Under the pieces are notes generated by a model that saw only the letters and a program-made list of their open reading frames with translations, did not search any database and had not been told where the DNA came from. From Lineus longissimus (taxonomy: Eukaryota > Nemertea > Pilidiophora > Heteronemertea > Lineidae), in contig NC_088315.1 of assembly GCF_910592395.1 (NCBI RefSeq), positions 3,102,501 to 3,166,500 of the forward strand: DNA of 64,000 nt, written 5' to 3'. Positions 1 through 13,222 of the stretch are shown here, in pieces. A program made the translations under genes and the position numbers. Each line of letters opens with the position of its first letter. Positions within the stretch are counted from its first letter, which is position 1.

Positions 1-761
1 GAAGGAGACACCATGCCATGAAATCACTATGCACTCCAATGAAAGTGCTGAACACCCACCTTGCTAAATACAATTTGACATCTGGCTGATTTATCAGTTC
101 TTTCCAGTACTTCTTCTGGTCTTCCTGTCTCAATCTCTCTGCATCTTGGCGGTTCCGCGCCATCTGGGGCTGAGCTACCTCCTGACATTCTCGCAACCAC
201 AGTTCCACCTCGGGGGCCAAGTCACGACAGTACTCCTCGATCAAGTCCACTTGGGACTTTGCCGCATCTAGAGTCTGGAGACAAAGTTCCAAGGTCCTTG
301 TCATCTGCTTTTGAGGCGGACTGGTGATGGCGCGAGCTTGCCGAAACTTGATCTTGGTCTGGGACAACAGCGCTGACACATGTCCGACTCTCTTCAGCAT
401 TCCCCCCAGTGTTGTCTTCAAGGAGTCCATCTTAGTGAAAGCCATATCTGGGACACCATCAATCAGGTAGAGATAGGCAATGTGCAAAGCTTCAACAATG
501 TCTTTGGCTCCTGTCTTAAAATTTGTCGAGACCAAGATAAAACCGTCACAGATTTTAACGAAGTCGAATAGAAGGTCTTGTGCTTTGATGTGAACGTCCG
601 CATTTTTTGCAGAAGCATTCGTTGCAACATATAGTATTCGCCCGGCATCCTGTAGGGCCCCAACAACAAGAAGGAGCGGGAACTTGTAACGGAGATTGTT
701 CTTGGCGTCTCGCACGAGGTCAGCTGGCACGTCGAGGCGAGTATCGTCGAACATTGTGGTT
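1..761 (-). CDS. Unrecognised helical protein, 5' coding part (gene runs off the window)
   Basis: I do not recognise this protein. The minus strand is open from ATG 754-752 to the window edge, giving up to 251 codons without a stop. A polypyrimidine tract and AG at 763-762 just upstream suggest that the coding exon starts at 761 and that a 5' UTR exon lies further upstream. A consensus donor (G|GTGGGT) at 59-54 may end the exon, in which case only about 231 residues are coding here. The N-terminal third has a hydrophobic stretch (KFPLLLVVGALQDAGR) and the remainder is rich in charged, heptad-like sequence, suggesting a helical bundle or coiled coil. Codon use and the long open frame support a real exon; function is unknown. 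The gene is divergent from the gene starting near 1640. Confidence 0.6.
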
Positions 762-1639
762 CTAAAGGAAGATGATACAGAAGTAATATAAAAAAAAGTT
801 TTTCATGCAGAGGTGAACAAAAGATGAAGCAACAGGGCAAGAGCTGGTTTCCTCTCCTGGTGACACGGCTCATATGCGGTTTGGAAGGGTCTGAGGTTGT
901 GCTCATGTACTGATGACTATTGGCACGTACTGGATTGGTGCGACTTAGTCTGGCCCACCCGGTCCTGCCTCCTGCTAGTAAAGGGTGGGAGTCAGGGCCT
1001 AAAAGCTATAGTTTGCAACTGAGCACTGCCAAGTGAAAGTGAAATGTGCACAGCTTCCTGCAACGGATAGTTGATCCAACACTCCCATAGATTTCAATTG
1101 ATGATTATTGGTCATTAAGCATTCTCTGTCAAAATCTGTATGCCAGAGTCCCCCCCCCCCCCCATTACCTCAGAAGCTGGCATTCCCTTTACCAATCACC
1201 TACCTCAGTCTTGGTCCTATACGGCACATCAAGGAAATGATAGAAACATATAGTGGCAAAATGCCATGTGGGGAAAACCCAAGATATCATGGTCTATTTT
1301 GATCAATACCTGTATTAGCCTGTCTGAGCCCATGATTTTTGTATGACAAACATACCTAGAAATACCTCTGCACTGAAACTTTGTACATCCAGAACATGTG
1401 ACATTAGCCTACAAGCCCTAAACTAGGCTTTTTTTGGAAATTCAGTATTGATTTTAGTTGATGCACTTGGCCTTAAAACTCACTGACACAATGATAACCT
1501 TAGTCAATGGATATCATGATAGGGAAGTTTATTTGACATGGTGATCTCATTCGGATATCCCATGGAATTCCTCTCTTATAATTAATTATCCTGTGATATT
1601 TCCAAATTAGATGCTTTCTCCAGGATCAGACGAGCAAAT
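755..1639. other. Intergenic region between two divergent genes
   Basis: No coding exon is supported here. It holds a poly-C run at about 1150-1164 and AT-rich sequence. It probably contains the 5' UTR exons and promoters of the minus gene ending at 761 and the plus gene whose first recognised exon starts at 1624, but I see no clear TATA box. Confidence 0.4.
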
Positions 1640-2914
1640 ATGGCTGGCTACACAACTTCAGGTCCCAACATTTCCCAAGCAAAGGATACAACCCCAGGTA
1701 GAATCACTTCCTTGGACAAAAGTAGGGCCAAAATTCCCTTATCCTGTGGAGTTGTGCCGGTGAACAGTTTTTTGTTCAGTGCATGCTGGTACTAATTGCG
1801 TCGACAACTTATGCAGTTGTTCTTGAATTTGTTATGAAATCGCCCATGAGTGGTGTCCATTGATATGTTACAGGTCTGGCTGATCATCTGCTTGAGCTAT
1901 TGCGTGAAGTCCACACCATCAGCTGGGCGACTTATCGAAAGGGTATGATGTATTCCAACACCCATCTTAAACGTTTCGACCAGCTCCTGACGCGTTGCTG
2001 GAAATGTTTCTTCAACTGGAATAGCAAGTCCTCTCAGCAACCAAAACAACAGCTTGAACATGTGAACAATTTTAAAGGTAATGTTGACCTCTACATCGGC
2101 ATGGCCAGAAATTCTAGAGGGGGTACAATTTTCCAAACATTAAAGGGATTAGGTTATGATAGAGCAGTTTGGTAGAGTGCAAGCGGCATGATCCTTTGTC
2201 CATGTGGTTTTGCATCGAATGTCAAAGCAGAGTGTAGTCCTTTAGAATTTGATTGGCTGTCTGTTGAGTATTCTGAGCTTCAGGGCCTTTCATTTGGTAC
2301 TATGAGCTCCCTTAAGCAATGCGGGCAAGGGGACAAGCATGCTACTGACCCTGGTATACGAGGATGTCTGTTGAGGAGGTAGTATTAAGTTGCACCTATT
2401 TTCTTTGACAGATTCTTGCATCCTATGCCGAGATAAAATTGTCCGCGACAGCAAACAAGAGAGTCACGATGAAGGCAAAATGGCAGCGATTATATGTAGT
2501 CTTGAAGCAATTATTCAGATTTGTAGTGACTGGGAGCCGAGGGTTAGGGAATGTGTCACAGTTTGGAAGCATGATGAAATGGATGGAAAACAGTATGTAG
2601 CACTTCACTTTGCATCTTTTCATCATTATCGTTCAGTTTTCTGTTTGTTTTCTGTTTTAATTCAGCTTTAAGAATATTAGTGATAATTTGGCATATCTAC
2701 TTGATATACCACTTCTAAGAGCTAATTTTCTCCACTTTTCAGAATCTGGGGGCCATTAAAGGAGGAGTTTGATGCAGAAGGAGAGAAACTGCACTCAGGA
2801 ACAATACTCACTGCGTGGGAATTAATTAAAGGAAAGATGGCAGATCGAATCGCATTGAATCTGACTTTGGAAACTTACATAAAGTTAAATCTGAGTAAAA
2901 ACAAGAAATCTTAG
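1640..2914 (+). CDS. Unrecognised 204-aa protein, four coding exons
   Basis: I do not recognise the family. Four exons join in one frame with GT-AG borders: 1640-1697 (the exon itself may begin at 1624), 1874-2077, 2412-2592 and 2743-2914 (TAG). The sum is 615 bases, 204 residues plus stop. All phases match (phase 1, 1 and 2 at the three junctions), and donors such as GTATGT at 2593 and acceptors preceded by pyrimidines are good. The start ATG at 1640 is the first in frame after the acceptor, but an upstream coding exon cannot be excluded. The protein is helix-rich with a CxxC pair (SCILCRDKI) near residue 90 and a Trp/Phe-rich stretch near residues 60-70; the tail is basic (LSKNKKS). There is no signal peptide or clear membrane segment. 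A polyadenylation-like AATAAA lies near 3162. It converges on IMMP1L. Confidence 0.65.
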
Positions 2915-5576
2915 ATATGAAAAGATTTCTGACACTTATCTATAAGGTTCCCAGGGAAGATGACTTTCCAATGGAATTACTAATCCACAACCTGCTCGTT
3001 TTGAAGAAGTTTGAACCCGCCTCAGATTTTGCTTGCAAAAATTCCTGAATGAAGACTATCAGAACATTTGCAATCAGTCATAATAAGAAGTTGGCATCTA
3101 CATCATGCCGGTGGTGTCAAAAAATTTTTGACATTCTCCCTTTCCTGACCACAACACGCACAATAAAAATGCCATCCAAATATCAATTGAGAAATTTTTA
3201 TTTTGTAAAATTAAACCTGCTATGTATACATATCCTATGAACTTGTCCAACTTAAAATAAGTGGTCAATGGCAAGAAGAAGGTAGAAAAGACAGTTTTGA
3301 GTTGATCTCTTACATAATTATGAAAGCTGAAAGCATACTCTGGCCCAACTCAAGTTGATCCAAAATGCCAACACAAAATGTACACTTGAGGTGAGCTGGA
3401 GTGCACATGTAGTCTAACCCAAAAAAGCGCCATTCAATTCATTTCTGTGGGTGACCCAGTTCCCTCCTCTCATACAAATACATGCTCTGGACTTGACGGA
3501 GATTCAGCTATGCAGGCTGCGTGAATCAGTTGAGAGTCTTCAGAATTGGGTCAAAAAGTTCAAGTAGTCTCATCTGATGTTCTGTCGACTTCCATCTCAA
3601 AATTGGAGCATATACATGTATATAATGCTGGGCTACTTTGGACTTTGAAAACAAGCCAAAGGTTCATTTTTGAGATGTATTCTTACACAAAGGTATGAAG
3701 CAACACGTTTTTGGGACAGACTGTAAGAATAACACAACCGAATCATTCAGGCATCAGAGAAAGGTTTGCTACCTTTGCTCATCTCATCTAAATATCCAAA
3801 ACCATACCCATTCCTAACAAGAACTTTTCACTTATCTAAAATTTCAAATACAACATTTCAATAAACTCGGAAAAGTATATTTTCCCTCAAATTTTCCAAA
3901 AACTTTCCTAAAACTTTGTGCTTAAATCTGTAAACGTTACACAATGCATGTTTGGACCGACACTATCAATTTGAAAAGGGCAGGGTTTACAAAGTGTGCG
4001 TAACCAAATCAATGATGATCGAAAATTATCTCAATACTTCATCTTAAAAATAATACTCTTCACCAAAGTCATTGCAATGAATTCAAAGTAGACTATGAAG
4101 CTAAGATATTTCCAACACCAAACAGTTCATGTACATTTGCTTACAACATCATAAAAAAGACCCTTGGCTTTTGCTGAAGATGCTAACTTCTACACCCCAA
4201 CAACCATTGACCTATTGTGTAAACATATACAGCGACAGAAATACTCAATATCTACAAAAGTATTCTTAAAACTATATTCCTAGTCAACACTGAAGAAGTT
4301 AAATGCATAAAACAAGGCACTTTAAGTTGTTGCATTTAAAATTCATTTAAAAGTTGACCCCATAATAAAATGGTCTGCCATTTCAAAATCTCTCTCCATT
4401 AATATCTTCAGACATTCTAAAGTTTTTAGTTCCATGTTGACCGAACCAAGAGGAAATAATATCATTTTCTCTTGACCGATTATTTACATTTTCATAAACC
4501 CGAAATATTTGCAGCCATTTCAGTTTTCGGTTACAAATCTCACCGTCATGACAGTGTGGCAGCACTGTCACAGAACTCATCTACCAGACATGCTTATTAT
4601 TCATCATGATCAGAAACAGATGACCTGTTTTACCTTAAAGTTACCGATACACAAAATTTATTATGACCACTTAAACCTCAGCCCCCCACTATAGATTAAT
4701 GAACATGCACAATATCATATTTCCAATATTTACATAGTTTTTCATCTCGTTATATAAACTGATACTGGGCCATAAAATCCCAACAACTGAAAAACGATAT
4801 TCTTTGAGACTTACTTTTACCCTGTTTTGTCACGTCTGAAAGACTATTATAACAAATACTTTGGCTCCAGTGGAGAAAAAAAGGTATCTATAGAGCCATG
4901 CTACTGATTTGGAACAACGTTTACAAAATTTTGGTCACAACATCAAGCCACAATGCACTGGACTTGGAGGCCTCCTCAATACTGTGACATGATGTTATGG
5001 TGTACACTGTTCTTAATAAACATTATTCCCAATAAGTGCATGGGTCTACATGTTCTTATGTGGCGTATGGAGATAGCCATTTGAATACCTGACTGGTGTA
5101 CAGCCTAACTTATCTTTGCCTACATGTAAGACTATGGTGTTGATTGAAGTCCATTGGATGATCAGTATGTAAACTTTTTGAGAACATTTTCAACTGCAAA
5201 TGTGCTATTTTTCCATAAACTGGGCAAGTGAGGGGGCAAACATGTAAGTGCTAAGCCCAGTTTATACACCTTTCATCCTCAAGTCTTTCTCTCGAAATCA
5301 AAAAATATCAGACTTTCACTGATTGTGGAAGTACACTTGCAAAAGATTCAGCAGAGGGCATTGATTTTCTAGCCATTCGGATGTGTTTGAGTATACAACA
5401 ACCTATTCATTGAGCAACAAATTTACAAAACTGACATGATGATTATGAGCATTAGATAAATAAGCCATACTATTTAAGATATAGGATGTAAAGGAGACAG
5501 TCACCATTCTACAGAACTGGCCATATTTTTCCAAATTTTGGACACAAACGTTAATTCCATCGTCCATCTCGGATAT
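2915..5576. other. Convergent 3' regions, no further coding exon seen
   Basis: This AT-rich stretch lies between the stop codons of two convergent genes. It holds AATAAA on the plus strand near 3162 and its complement TTTATT near 3200, compatible with the two mRNA ends lying close together or overlapping. I see no reading frame with good splice borders. Low-complexity TA-rich tracts are common. Confidence 0.4.
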
Positions 5577-6993
5577 TCACACCAAATCCTCAACGCATTC
5601 TCCTGTTTCGGATTCTTCCCTGTCTGCGTCATCGTAACCAATCTCCCAGGGTTCCATAGCGTAAATTTTCGACGGACAGCAATCGACGTTTTCACTTGCT
5701 GGCAGGGAGCTAATACGTTTGAAACTCAAAAGTGGCCAAACGCGAAGGAAGACGCGCTGTTTTATAAGACCCATTGGCACTGGCCCGTAATCACGCGAGT
5801 CTTTGGAATTATCTTTATTGTCGCCTTCCAGCCAGACATGACCCTTTGGGACCTGAAAATGGACAATCAAATACTACTTACGGCAAAGTCTACTTGATCA
5901 TTTTTACACACTTCTTAAAATTCAAAGTCAAAATTTGGAAGTAAAGAAGCCTCATTGCTTGTTTCATTATTATACTCCTCATATTTTACTTCATCAGAGT
6001 TTCATATTCCTCAATCTGCGATGCATGTTGTAAGCAAGGGACTGAGTTACTTACGAATCTATAATCACTGTTGCCTAAACGTATCCTGTCTCCCTCGGTG
6101 GCAGTGACGCGCTTACAGATCTGTTGGTGGGGGTTTAGTGGGGACTGGCTAATGACAACATCACCTCTGAAACAATGAGGTTACTAGTCAATAGAGAGGC
6201 CTCTCACATTAGCGGTGACAAACTAAAAGATTGGTACAGAACTCTCTAAGAGATACTTTGGAAATTAGAATGAAGAATATTTGTCTACATTGCTTCGAAC
6301 AAAGTGTGAAGAATTCAACTGGCCTGACCAGATGCATGTCATTAAATGTTTTAAAAATGTTGACTCTTTTAAACTTTCAAATGCCTTGTTGGTTTTCCAG
6401 GGCAAATATATAAAGGCTGCTAAATCAGAGAAGTAGCTTGTCAATGAGAGTAGGATCACTCATTTGCCCGGGTGTTGATGAGGTCAAAACCTACCTTCCA
6501 ATCTTCCAACATCTCACACTCATGGCTTCAGTTAGAACGAAATCATTCGATTGGATCGTTGGTTGCATGGAAGGACCTTCACACTGTCAAGTAGAGAAAA
6601 TTTAACATAAATGTAACATACATGTATAGGGATTTTATGCTGTTTGGTTGCAAGTCAAACAAAAGGTTCCTTCTTTACCTGAATCTGTCCACAGAAATCT
6701 GGCACCCAGACTACAGTACATTTCTCACCTCAAATGTCAATACTTCTTCATGAAGCCTTCATATATTCAAATTATTGATTTTTCCATTCTGCTTACAAGT
6801 TACATGCCAGGAGCAGCTGGTGCAGTTTGTGGTGTTATAAACAACAAAGCCTATGCACTCACTTAAATTTCAATATCATCTGCCTTACCTGGATAGGACC
6901 CCCAATCATCTCCAGACTGATATGAGCCAGACACCCATATTTCACCACATTGAAGGCCAGTGTCCCTGATCGCCGAAACAGTCTTCCCCACAT
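5577..6993 (-). CDS. IMMP1L: Mitochondrial inner membrane protease subunit 1 (IMP1-like, S26 signal peptidase)
   Basis: This is a Ser/Lys peptidase of the mitochondrial inner membrane that trims sorting signals of proteins delivered to the intermembrane space. Coding exons on the minus strand are 6993-6889, 6583-6495, 6166-6055 and 5852-5577, 582 bases in total, 193 residues. Visible S26 motifs are the N-terminal hydrophobic segment ending in GGPIQ, box B GPSMQPT with the catalytic Ser at residue 40, box [12 protein letters not shown] with the catalytic Lys at residue 83, and box [30 protein letters not shown] favours subunit 1 over subunit 2. The start [10 protein letters not shown] aligns with the short N-terminus of the family; the ATG lies inside an exon whose acceptor is at 7042-7040, so an upstream 5' UTR exon exists. 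The protein is about 27 residues longer than the human one because of an acidic C-terminal tail ([12 protein letters not shown]). Confidence 0.95.
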
Positions 6994-7039
6994 TGTTCCC
7001 CCACTGAATGACGCACCTTAGATTGTCATGGAACGGCTC

Positions 7040-10000
7040 CTGAAAGACATGAATAGGTTTCACATGAGATACTGATCAGGAAATGGTTTTTTTGCAGCCT
7101 TCTGCACTCCAACCAAAAGTCAACTGGTGTTGCAATTTTTTATGTAGGACTGCCTGACTGCATCAACCTAAATCTTGCAGACTGAAGCTTTTCAGTGTTA
7201 GGACTATTGATACAAATGGGTCAGACACTTGTGGCACAATGGAGATAAAGGGGCACTTCCACTTGCCATCACTGTATGAATCACGGTCCAGGATCTTGAG
7301 TATCGTGCCCTGATTTTCTGATTTATAGACGATGAACAACCCATATAAATCGATTAACAAACACACCCTCATTGTTGTTAGGGTGTCACTCGATCGCTCG
7401 ATCGTTGAGTTGCCAGTTGAGTCTGCGAGGCATAAACTGAAGCAACCCAACCAAAACATATGATGCAGGTTGCTAGGTCTGAGTGAGGCATAAACCAAAA
7501 GTCTTGTGCAATTGTGACTGAAATCGAAAAAAAGAAGCCTACCTCACAACTGATATCTCAGTCCTTTTAACGGCTCACTAATCACCAAAAGAATGGGAAA
7601 ATAACTTCAGTTGTTCTGTTGTATAATGATCAGCAAACTCAAATTCAAGGTGGATCACACATACATACCACAGACACAGCTGGGTGCTTGCAGTCAAAGT
7701 CCGGACTGAACAGTCTATTTGTAAACAAGCTCGATGGAGAGCACATTGTCATATTTCTAGGAACCAATACAATCAGCCAATCAGAAATGAGATAATGGGG
7801 TTGCTCAGCTGCTGGCCGAGTGATCAGATTGTGAAATAGAACAGTTAAAGTTACAGCTCTGTTCGGGGTCAGGGCAGCCCCCAGTGGTCAGGGTCGGGGC
7901 AGCATATAAAAAGACATAAGGTTACTGTCAACCTCTTTAATTTTTGCGGCAACAGTCTTTCCAGATTTTCCAGCCATTTATTCCAGAAATGGATGCACCT
8001 TCCTGAGCCATCAGTAAATATAAATGGCGTTCCCCTTTGAAATCAATTATATTGATTGCATTGTATGTAGCTCAGGTAGGCCAAGCGCCAGTAAATGCCA
8101 ATCATACATCATTCTGAAATAAGAGTTCTGAGAATGCACCAGTCAGAAGTCTAGATACATAAATAATTCGTCTGAATCCTGTTTTTTTGTGCAGTTTATA
8201 GTTCATGGACTGACATTAACAATGCAGGGAGAAGAGCTGCAGCCGTGCATGGACAGCAACATCTGGTTCTGCAGGCAGGGTGTTCTGGTGACAAATATTT
8301 GTACTCAATTAAGGAGGCAGGTTTCACCATCACAAACGAATAATATTTGGTGAAAAAAGGACTGTTTCCAATAATACTTCCAAGTTCTATTTCTGATTAA
8401 ATGTTATTGGCAAATGAAAATGATGAAGAATTATTACAAATTTGAATGAGATCTACAACATACCTTCAATCATAGAATGAAAGACAGTTGATGAAAGGTG
8501 AAGGAGCTTCCATGCTCACTCACTATGATCGTGCAACTGCAAAGCCCACCTATCTTCGAAACCTGTAGTATACACGTCAAAATGATGTGCAAAAACACCC
8601 ACTCATACTCGTCTTTATCTCTCAGCTAGATTTTTTCGAGAGTTTACACAAACATAAGGCCTGCACATGTAATTGTGTACGCAGTAAAACTTTCTAAGTA
8701 CTGGCTACAGTTCAGAAAACGGTACATGTACCTGTGTGTTCTTAAAGGCTACCTTTTCCTACATTCTAAGAATAAAGGTACTCGGAAAAATGAAATTGAA
8801 ATATGCACTTACATCAATAAAACAATACAATGATATTAAAATGAATGATTGACCTCCCCAACAGGTCAATAGCAGGCTAAACTTTGATCTGAATGAAAGT
8901 AGACAGAGTGCATATGCATAATGTAAACGTTGTGATCTAACCTGGCCCTGCAGTTTGATGTAAAGAAAATGAAGAACTGGAATAGTCCAAACAAGTCATT
9001 AGTCAAGGCAAGGCCACTGCCCACACTGACTTCATGCACTGGCCACTGCACTCAGCACTGTCAGTCACAGTGTCAGTGTGGATCTGGACTGTCCATGCTG
9101 TCCTGCCTAACAGAATGTTTTTACTTTGAAGTGTAAGTGGCTGAATACACTAATCCTTATCTCTGATTGTGAAATACGGCTAGAAAACAGAGGGAAAATA
9201 GTAATTTAGTGCTGTTGTTTACCTTCAGAAAAACCAAATTTGTTTTGCTATGGAGGCTGACATCTTTTTTCTGAAAGCCAATCAAAACGAGTTTTGTTTC
9301 TGCCCTTCGGTCAAATATGCCGGTTATTCGTTGCCAAGATGGCAACTTTTCATTGGTTACTATGTTCCACGTGGCTTAGTTGTCGTTTCTGATTGGCTAA
9401 TATTTCTGACAGCTCAACTTCAGCTTATTTTACTTGGTAAGTGCTGTGAATTTCAGTCTTGAAGTTTTCATTTTCATCACCAATCGGCTGGCCATTTCGT
9501 ATTATTTTCCGCCTACAAACTACAATAAAGTGCTCAAGTACAACCGTGCGTTCATATATCTGTGATTGCAGGGCTTCTGTTGTCGGCAACAACGCTCTTT
9601 CCAAAGAGGTAAGGTGGTGCTATTTTTAGAAACAAACCCACAACGTGGCACTTCTCTCTGCTTTTCTTTCTTCTTTACAAGTCTTTTACTTCTCCTTATT
9701 AGTTTTGTTGCTTTTCTTTTGCCAATTCTATTTATTTAGATTGCTTCTTTGACAATGCTGTCTGTTAATCTTTGGCTGGTTGAGATCAATGGTTAGCATG
9801 TAGATGTAAAGATGTTTGTTAGTGCAGGGCATATGCCATGGCAGGCTTGATCTATGATCTTGGGCAAGCAACTTGTATGCTGTAAGACATGGTCAGATTT
9901 GACTGCAACAATCAACATTACCCAAAATAGACCTTTACGAAGAAGACGGAATGGGCGCCAAAACAAATCAAATGCGCACACTTGGAACACGTGAAAAGCA

Positions 10001-10494
10001 GTGAGAATCCTTCGGTCCCTGCCCGGTAGGAAGATGTATCATTTCCATGCCAATCAATTGTAAAAGTATGTGTTGGTGAAGTGGCTATGGCATTGTGATG
10101 TAACATTTATCACCAGAAATTTCCTTTTGAACTGAAGATGGTTTAAATTGCTGTACACTCAAGGACTAGTTACCCTCAATGTGAACCCCTTTTTTGATAA
10201 TGATAAACAGGCTGCATACTTGAGAAGCTTTACTTTGGGTCTGGTCTTGTGCAATCACTGTTAATGTGGCATTGAATAATTAGGCCTAGTCCTTGTATTT
10301 TGAACAAAGAACAGTGCCAGTGCCACTCAAAACACTGTCATCTGATTGCAGACATGGACTCATTCATTGCCACAAATGTGTAGATCTGGTGAACGAAAAA
10401 TAAAGTGTGCCATTCGTTCCTCCAGAATGTACACACTTTTGTAGTCTTCAAAGCTTGTCATACTTTAGGCATTGTTTGTTTTGTGTGTTTTCAG
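7040..10494. other. Divergent intergenic region between IMMP1L and calumenin
   Basis: No coding exon is supported. The region must hold the 5' UTR exons and promoters of IMMP1L (minus) and calumenin (plus). Candidate 5' UTR donors on the plus strand are G|GTAAGT at about 9436 and GAG|GTAAGG at about 9608. Several CCAAT/ATTGG words cluster between 9275 and 9395, suggesting the calumenin promoter lies there. This placement is inference. Confidence 0.35.
9240..9610 (+). promoter_or_regulatory. Candidate calumenin promoter and non-coding first exon
   Basis: CCAAT-type words occur on both strands (CCAATCAAAA near 9279, CATTGG near 9350, GATTGGC near 9390) and are followed by two splice-donor matches at 9436 and 9608. 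The first coding exon of calumenin opens immediately after an acceptor at 10493-10494, so a non-coding exon upstream is required. No transcript evidence is available and the exact start site is unknown. Confidence 0.3.
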
Positions 10495-13222
10495 ATGATC
10501 TCCTGTTCACCGGCCATGAAGCTGTACGTCGGCCTTCTGGTAGTTGCTTTCTTTATGGGCTCGCTCTCCTCTGCCATCCCAAGAGACGGAGCAAAAAGAG
10601 TCCTTGATAAGGTAGATAACAGCTTGATGCAAGGGTAACCTTAGAGTTAGACTCGGTTACATTTTCTTTGATTATTCATCCCAAGGAACTTTTGAATCTT
10701 TGGAAAGCATGTGGGTGAACACAAAAAGAAACCTACTGACCTAGATATTTGTGTTGTCATTCTTGACCACGTGGAAGTTTGTCTAAGGAAATGAGGTGCC
10801 ACCTTCACTTGCTTCATTCCCATCTCAACATGACTGACCTAGATACTCCATAATATTTGTGTTGTCATTCTTGGCCACGTGGCAGTTCTAAGGAATGCTG
10901 CTTCTGTCTGGCTGCACTGGTGATGACTTCAAGAATCTTTGGGCTTGGAATGTTTGACTTGAACCTGCTGCCAGCCAAACCAATACGTGGCAGTTCAACG
11001 TCAGAACACTTAAGTTATATCTGGGCTCTACCTAGTCTTAAGTTAAACTAAAGGAAGAACTGCAGCTAGCGTTTTGTAATGATTTCATAATTTGCATTTA
11101 AATTATGATTTCAAATACTAGTACATGGCAAAAGTGTGTGTGTGTGTGTGGGGGTGATGACCCATTTTACTTCTTGCATGCAATACCTGTGTTCTTCTTC
11201 TTCAGCCATTGAGTGATGAAGAACACTTTGAGAATGGTGAACACAATCCAGAGTTTGACCATGAGGCATTTCTCGGGGAAGATGAAGCAAAGGAATTTGA
11301 TGAGCTGTCGCCAGAGGAGAGTGTCGACAGACTAGGGTGAGTGTTTGAGGATTTACAGTATGATTCAAGTAGTGGGAGGAGATTTTGAAATGTATGAGCA
11401 AGATCAGCGGTCTTATTTTGAAAAGTCATTCAATGCTGATCGTGGTACAATTGTGTTTGGATCATAGGTATTGACCCTTCAGCTGACACTAATGTTAATG
11501 TTTAATCTGATGAGTTTCATAGGCACCTTTCAGAGAGGCTACGTTTTGGTGTTCTTGAAAGGGTGGAGTCAGACCTGAAAATTTCTCGATTTTGTGTTGC
11601 ACAAACTGAAGTTTAAATCTATTCTAATTCTGTTGTTTTTGTTGTAGAATAATTATAACTAAAATTGACAAGGATGGGGATGGTAAGGTGACAGAAGAGG
11701 AGCTGAAAAATTGGATCCAGTATGTCCAGAAACGCTACGTGTTGAAAGATACAGAGAAACAATGGGAAGAACAGAAGGCAGATGGCACCACACTAAAGTG
11801 GGAATCATACAAAGATACTACATATGGACCAGTGACAGGTATGGAACTGCTCAACACTTTCCCAAGTAAAAGTACTCTTTCCCTGTTTCCGCTGAAAAAG
11901 AACTATCATAGATATCTGTCCCCTCTTCGTTCACAAATGAATTGTTGAAATTGATCGCTTTAGGTGTTAGATTAGTTGAGCATTACATTTTATGCCAGAA
12001 TTTGCAAGTAAGCATTAAAGATATTTTGATTATACAGCATCTTGGCTAGAAAATGCATGGCAAACCTGGAGGTTGAATAGAAATATCATTGATTCCAAGC
12101 ACAAAGATTCATTATGAAGTATTCTATTTTCAAGAAGAAGATTTAAAAGATCAAACATACAACTACAAAGATATGATTGAGAGAGATGAGCGACGATGGA
12201 AGCGTGCTGACAAGGACAATGATGGTCTCCTATCTAAAGAAGAATTTGCCGATTTCTTACATCCTGAGGAAGTCCAACACATGAGAGATATTGTAGTGCA
12301 GGAAACTCTAGAAGACATTGATAAGGACAAAGACGGCCATATTAGCTTAGAGGAATATATTGGTGAGTGGTTAACATCATCAGACCGCTATGATGATGAA
12401 ATGTGCAGGACACTGGATTGTTCCGAAAAAGGAAATACATGTATCAGCACATTGTAAATGCCCATTCACTGGATTGAAAGCTCTTGTTCAGTAAGTTTTC
12501 AGAATTCAGGTCCATATCTAGTATGTTTCCCTAATTGCAGCCTAGTTCTAGTACATGTAATTGGTTTGGAAAAAACCTGTCTAATTTCTCCCAAAGCTTT
12601 GACTTAAGTTTTTGATATCATGCAGGTGATATGTGGCCCAACAAAGGTGAAGAGGAGGAGCCCGATTGGGTGAAGAAGGAGAGGCAGCAGTTTGCCGACT
12701 TCAGGGATAAAAATAAGGATGGGAAATTGGACAATGATGAGGTGGCAGATTGGATCATTCCACCGGATTATGATCAAGCTGATGCAGAGGCAAAACATTT
12801 GATATATGAATCTGATGAAAATAAGGTAAATGGTGTCTTTATCTTTAGTGTTGATTACCTCTGTGGATAAAGGTTTTGGGTTGCAATACAAAAAATACAT
12901 GCATACCTGGACTGGAGAGGAAGTGGCTACACAAAAGAAACAGACGAAAGACTAAAATCTCTATGTTCCCAGTCATGTTTTCTGTTCTAAATAGTTGCAG
13001 AAGTCGAAATTGCATGAGAAGAAGACATCTTTTTCAAGATGGCCTCAAATGAAAACTCTTCTGCCAGCACTACCATACAATGACACAACATGTCTAACTT
13101 CTAGTTTTACATTTCAGGATGGCGTTTTAACAAAAGAGGAGATACTGAATAAGCACGATCTCTTTGTGGGAAGTCAAGCGACTGATTTTGGCGAGGCTCT
13201 CACAAAACACGATGAATTCTAA
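10495..13222 (+). CDS. CALU: Calumenin (CREC family EF-hand protein of the secretory pathway)
   Basis: Six exons (10495-10611, 11206-11336, 11648-11838, 12135-12362, 12626-12825, 13118-13222) give 972 bases, 323 residues, close to the usual ~315. The N-terminus has a signal peptide ([19 protein letters not shown]). EF-hand loops are [12 protein letters not shown] (residues 90-101), [12 protein letters not shown] (172-183), [12 protein letters not shown] (209-220), [12 protein letters not shown] (250-261) and [12 protein letters not shown] (286-297, split by the last intron). The second EF hand, around [12 protein letters not shown], is degenerate. The C-terminus HDEF is the calumenin-type ER retention signal. 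CREC proteins bind calcium with low affinity and act as ER/Golgi chaperones and modulators. Two in-frame ATGs exist; 10516 gives the more typical signal peptide, while 10495 is the first after the acceptor. Confidence 0.96.

Noticed and set aside
463-906. 147-codon minus-strand frame
   Set aside because: It overlaps the better-supported exon in another frame, its upstream half is intronic-looking sequence, and it has no family features.
10407-10607. Alternative 66-codon frame over calumenin exon 1
   Set aside because: It crosses the intron-exon border and is out of frame with the signal peptide and EF-hand exons.
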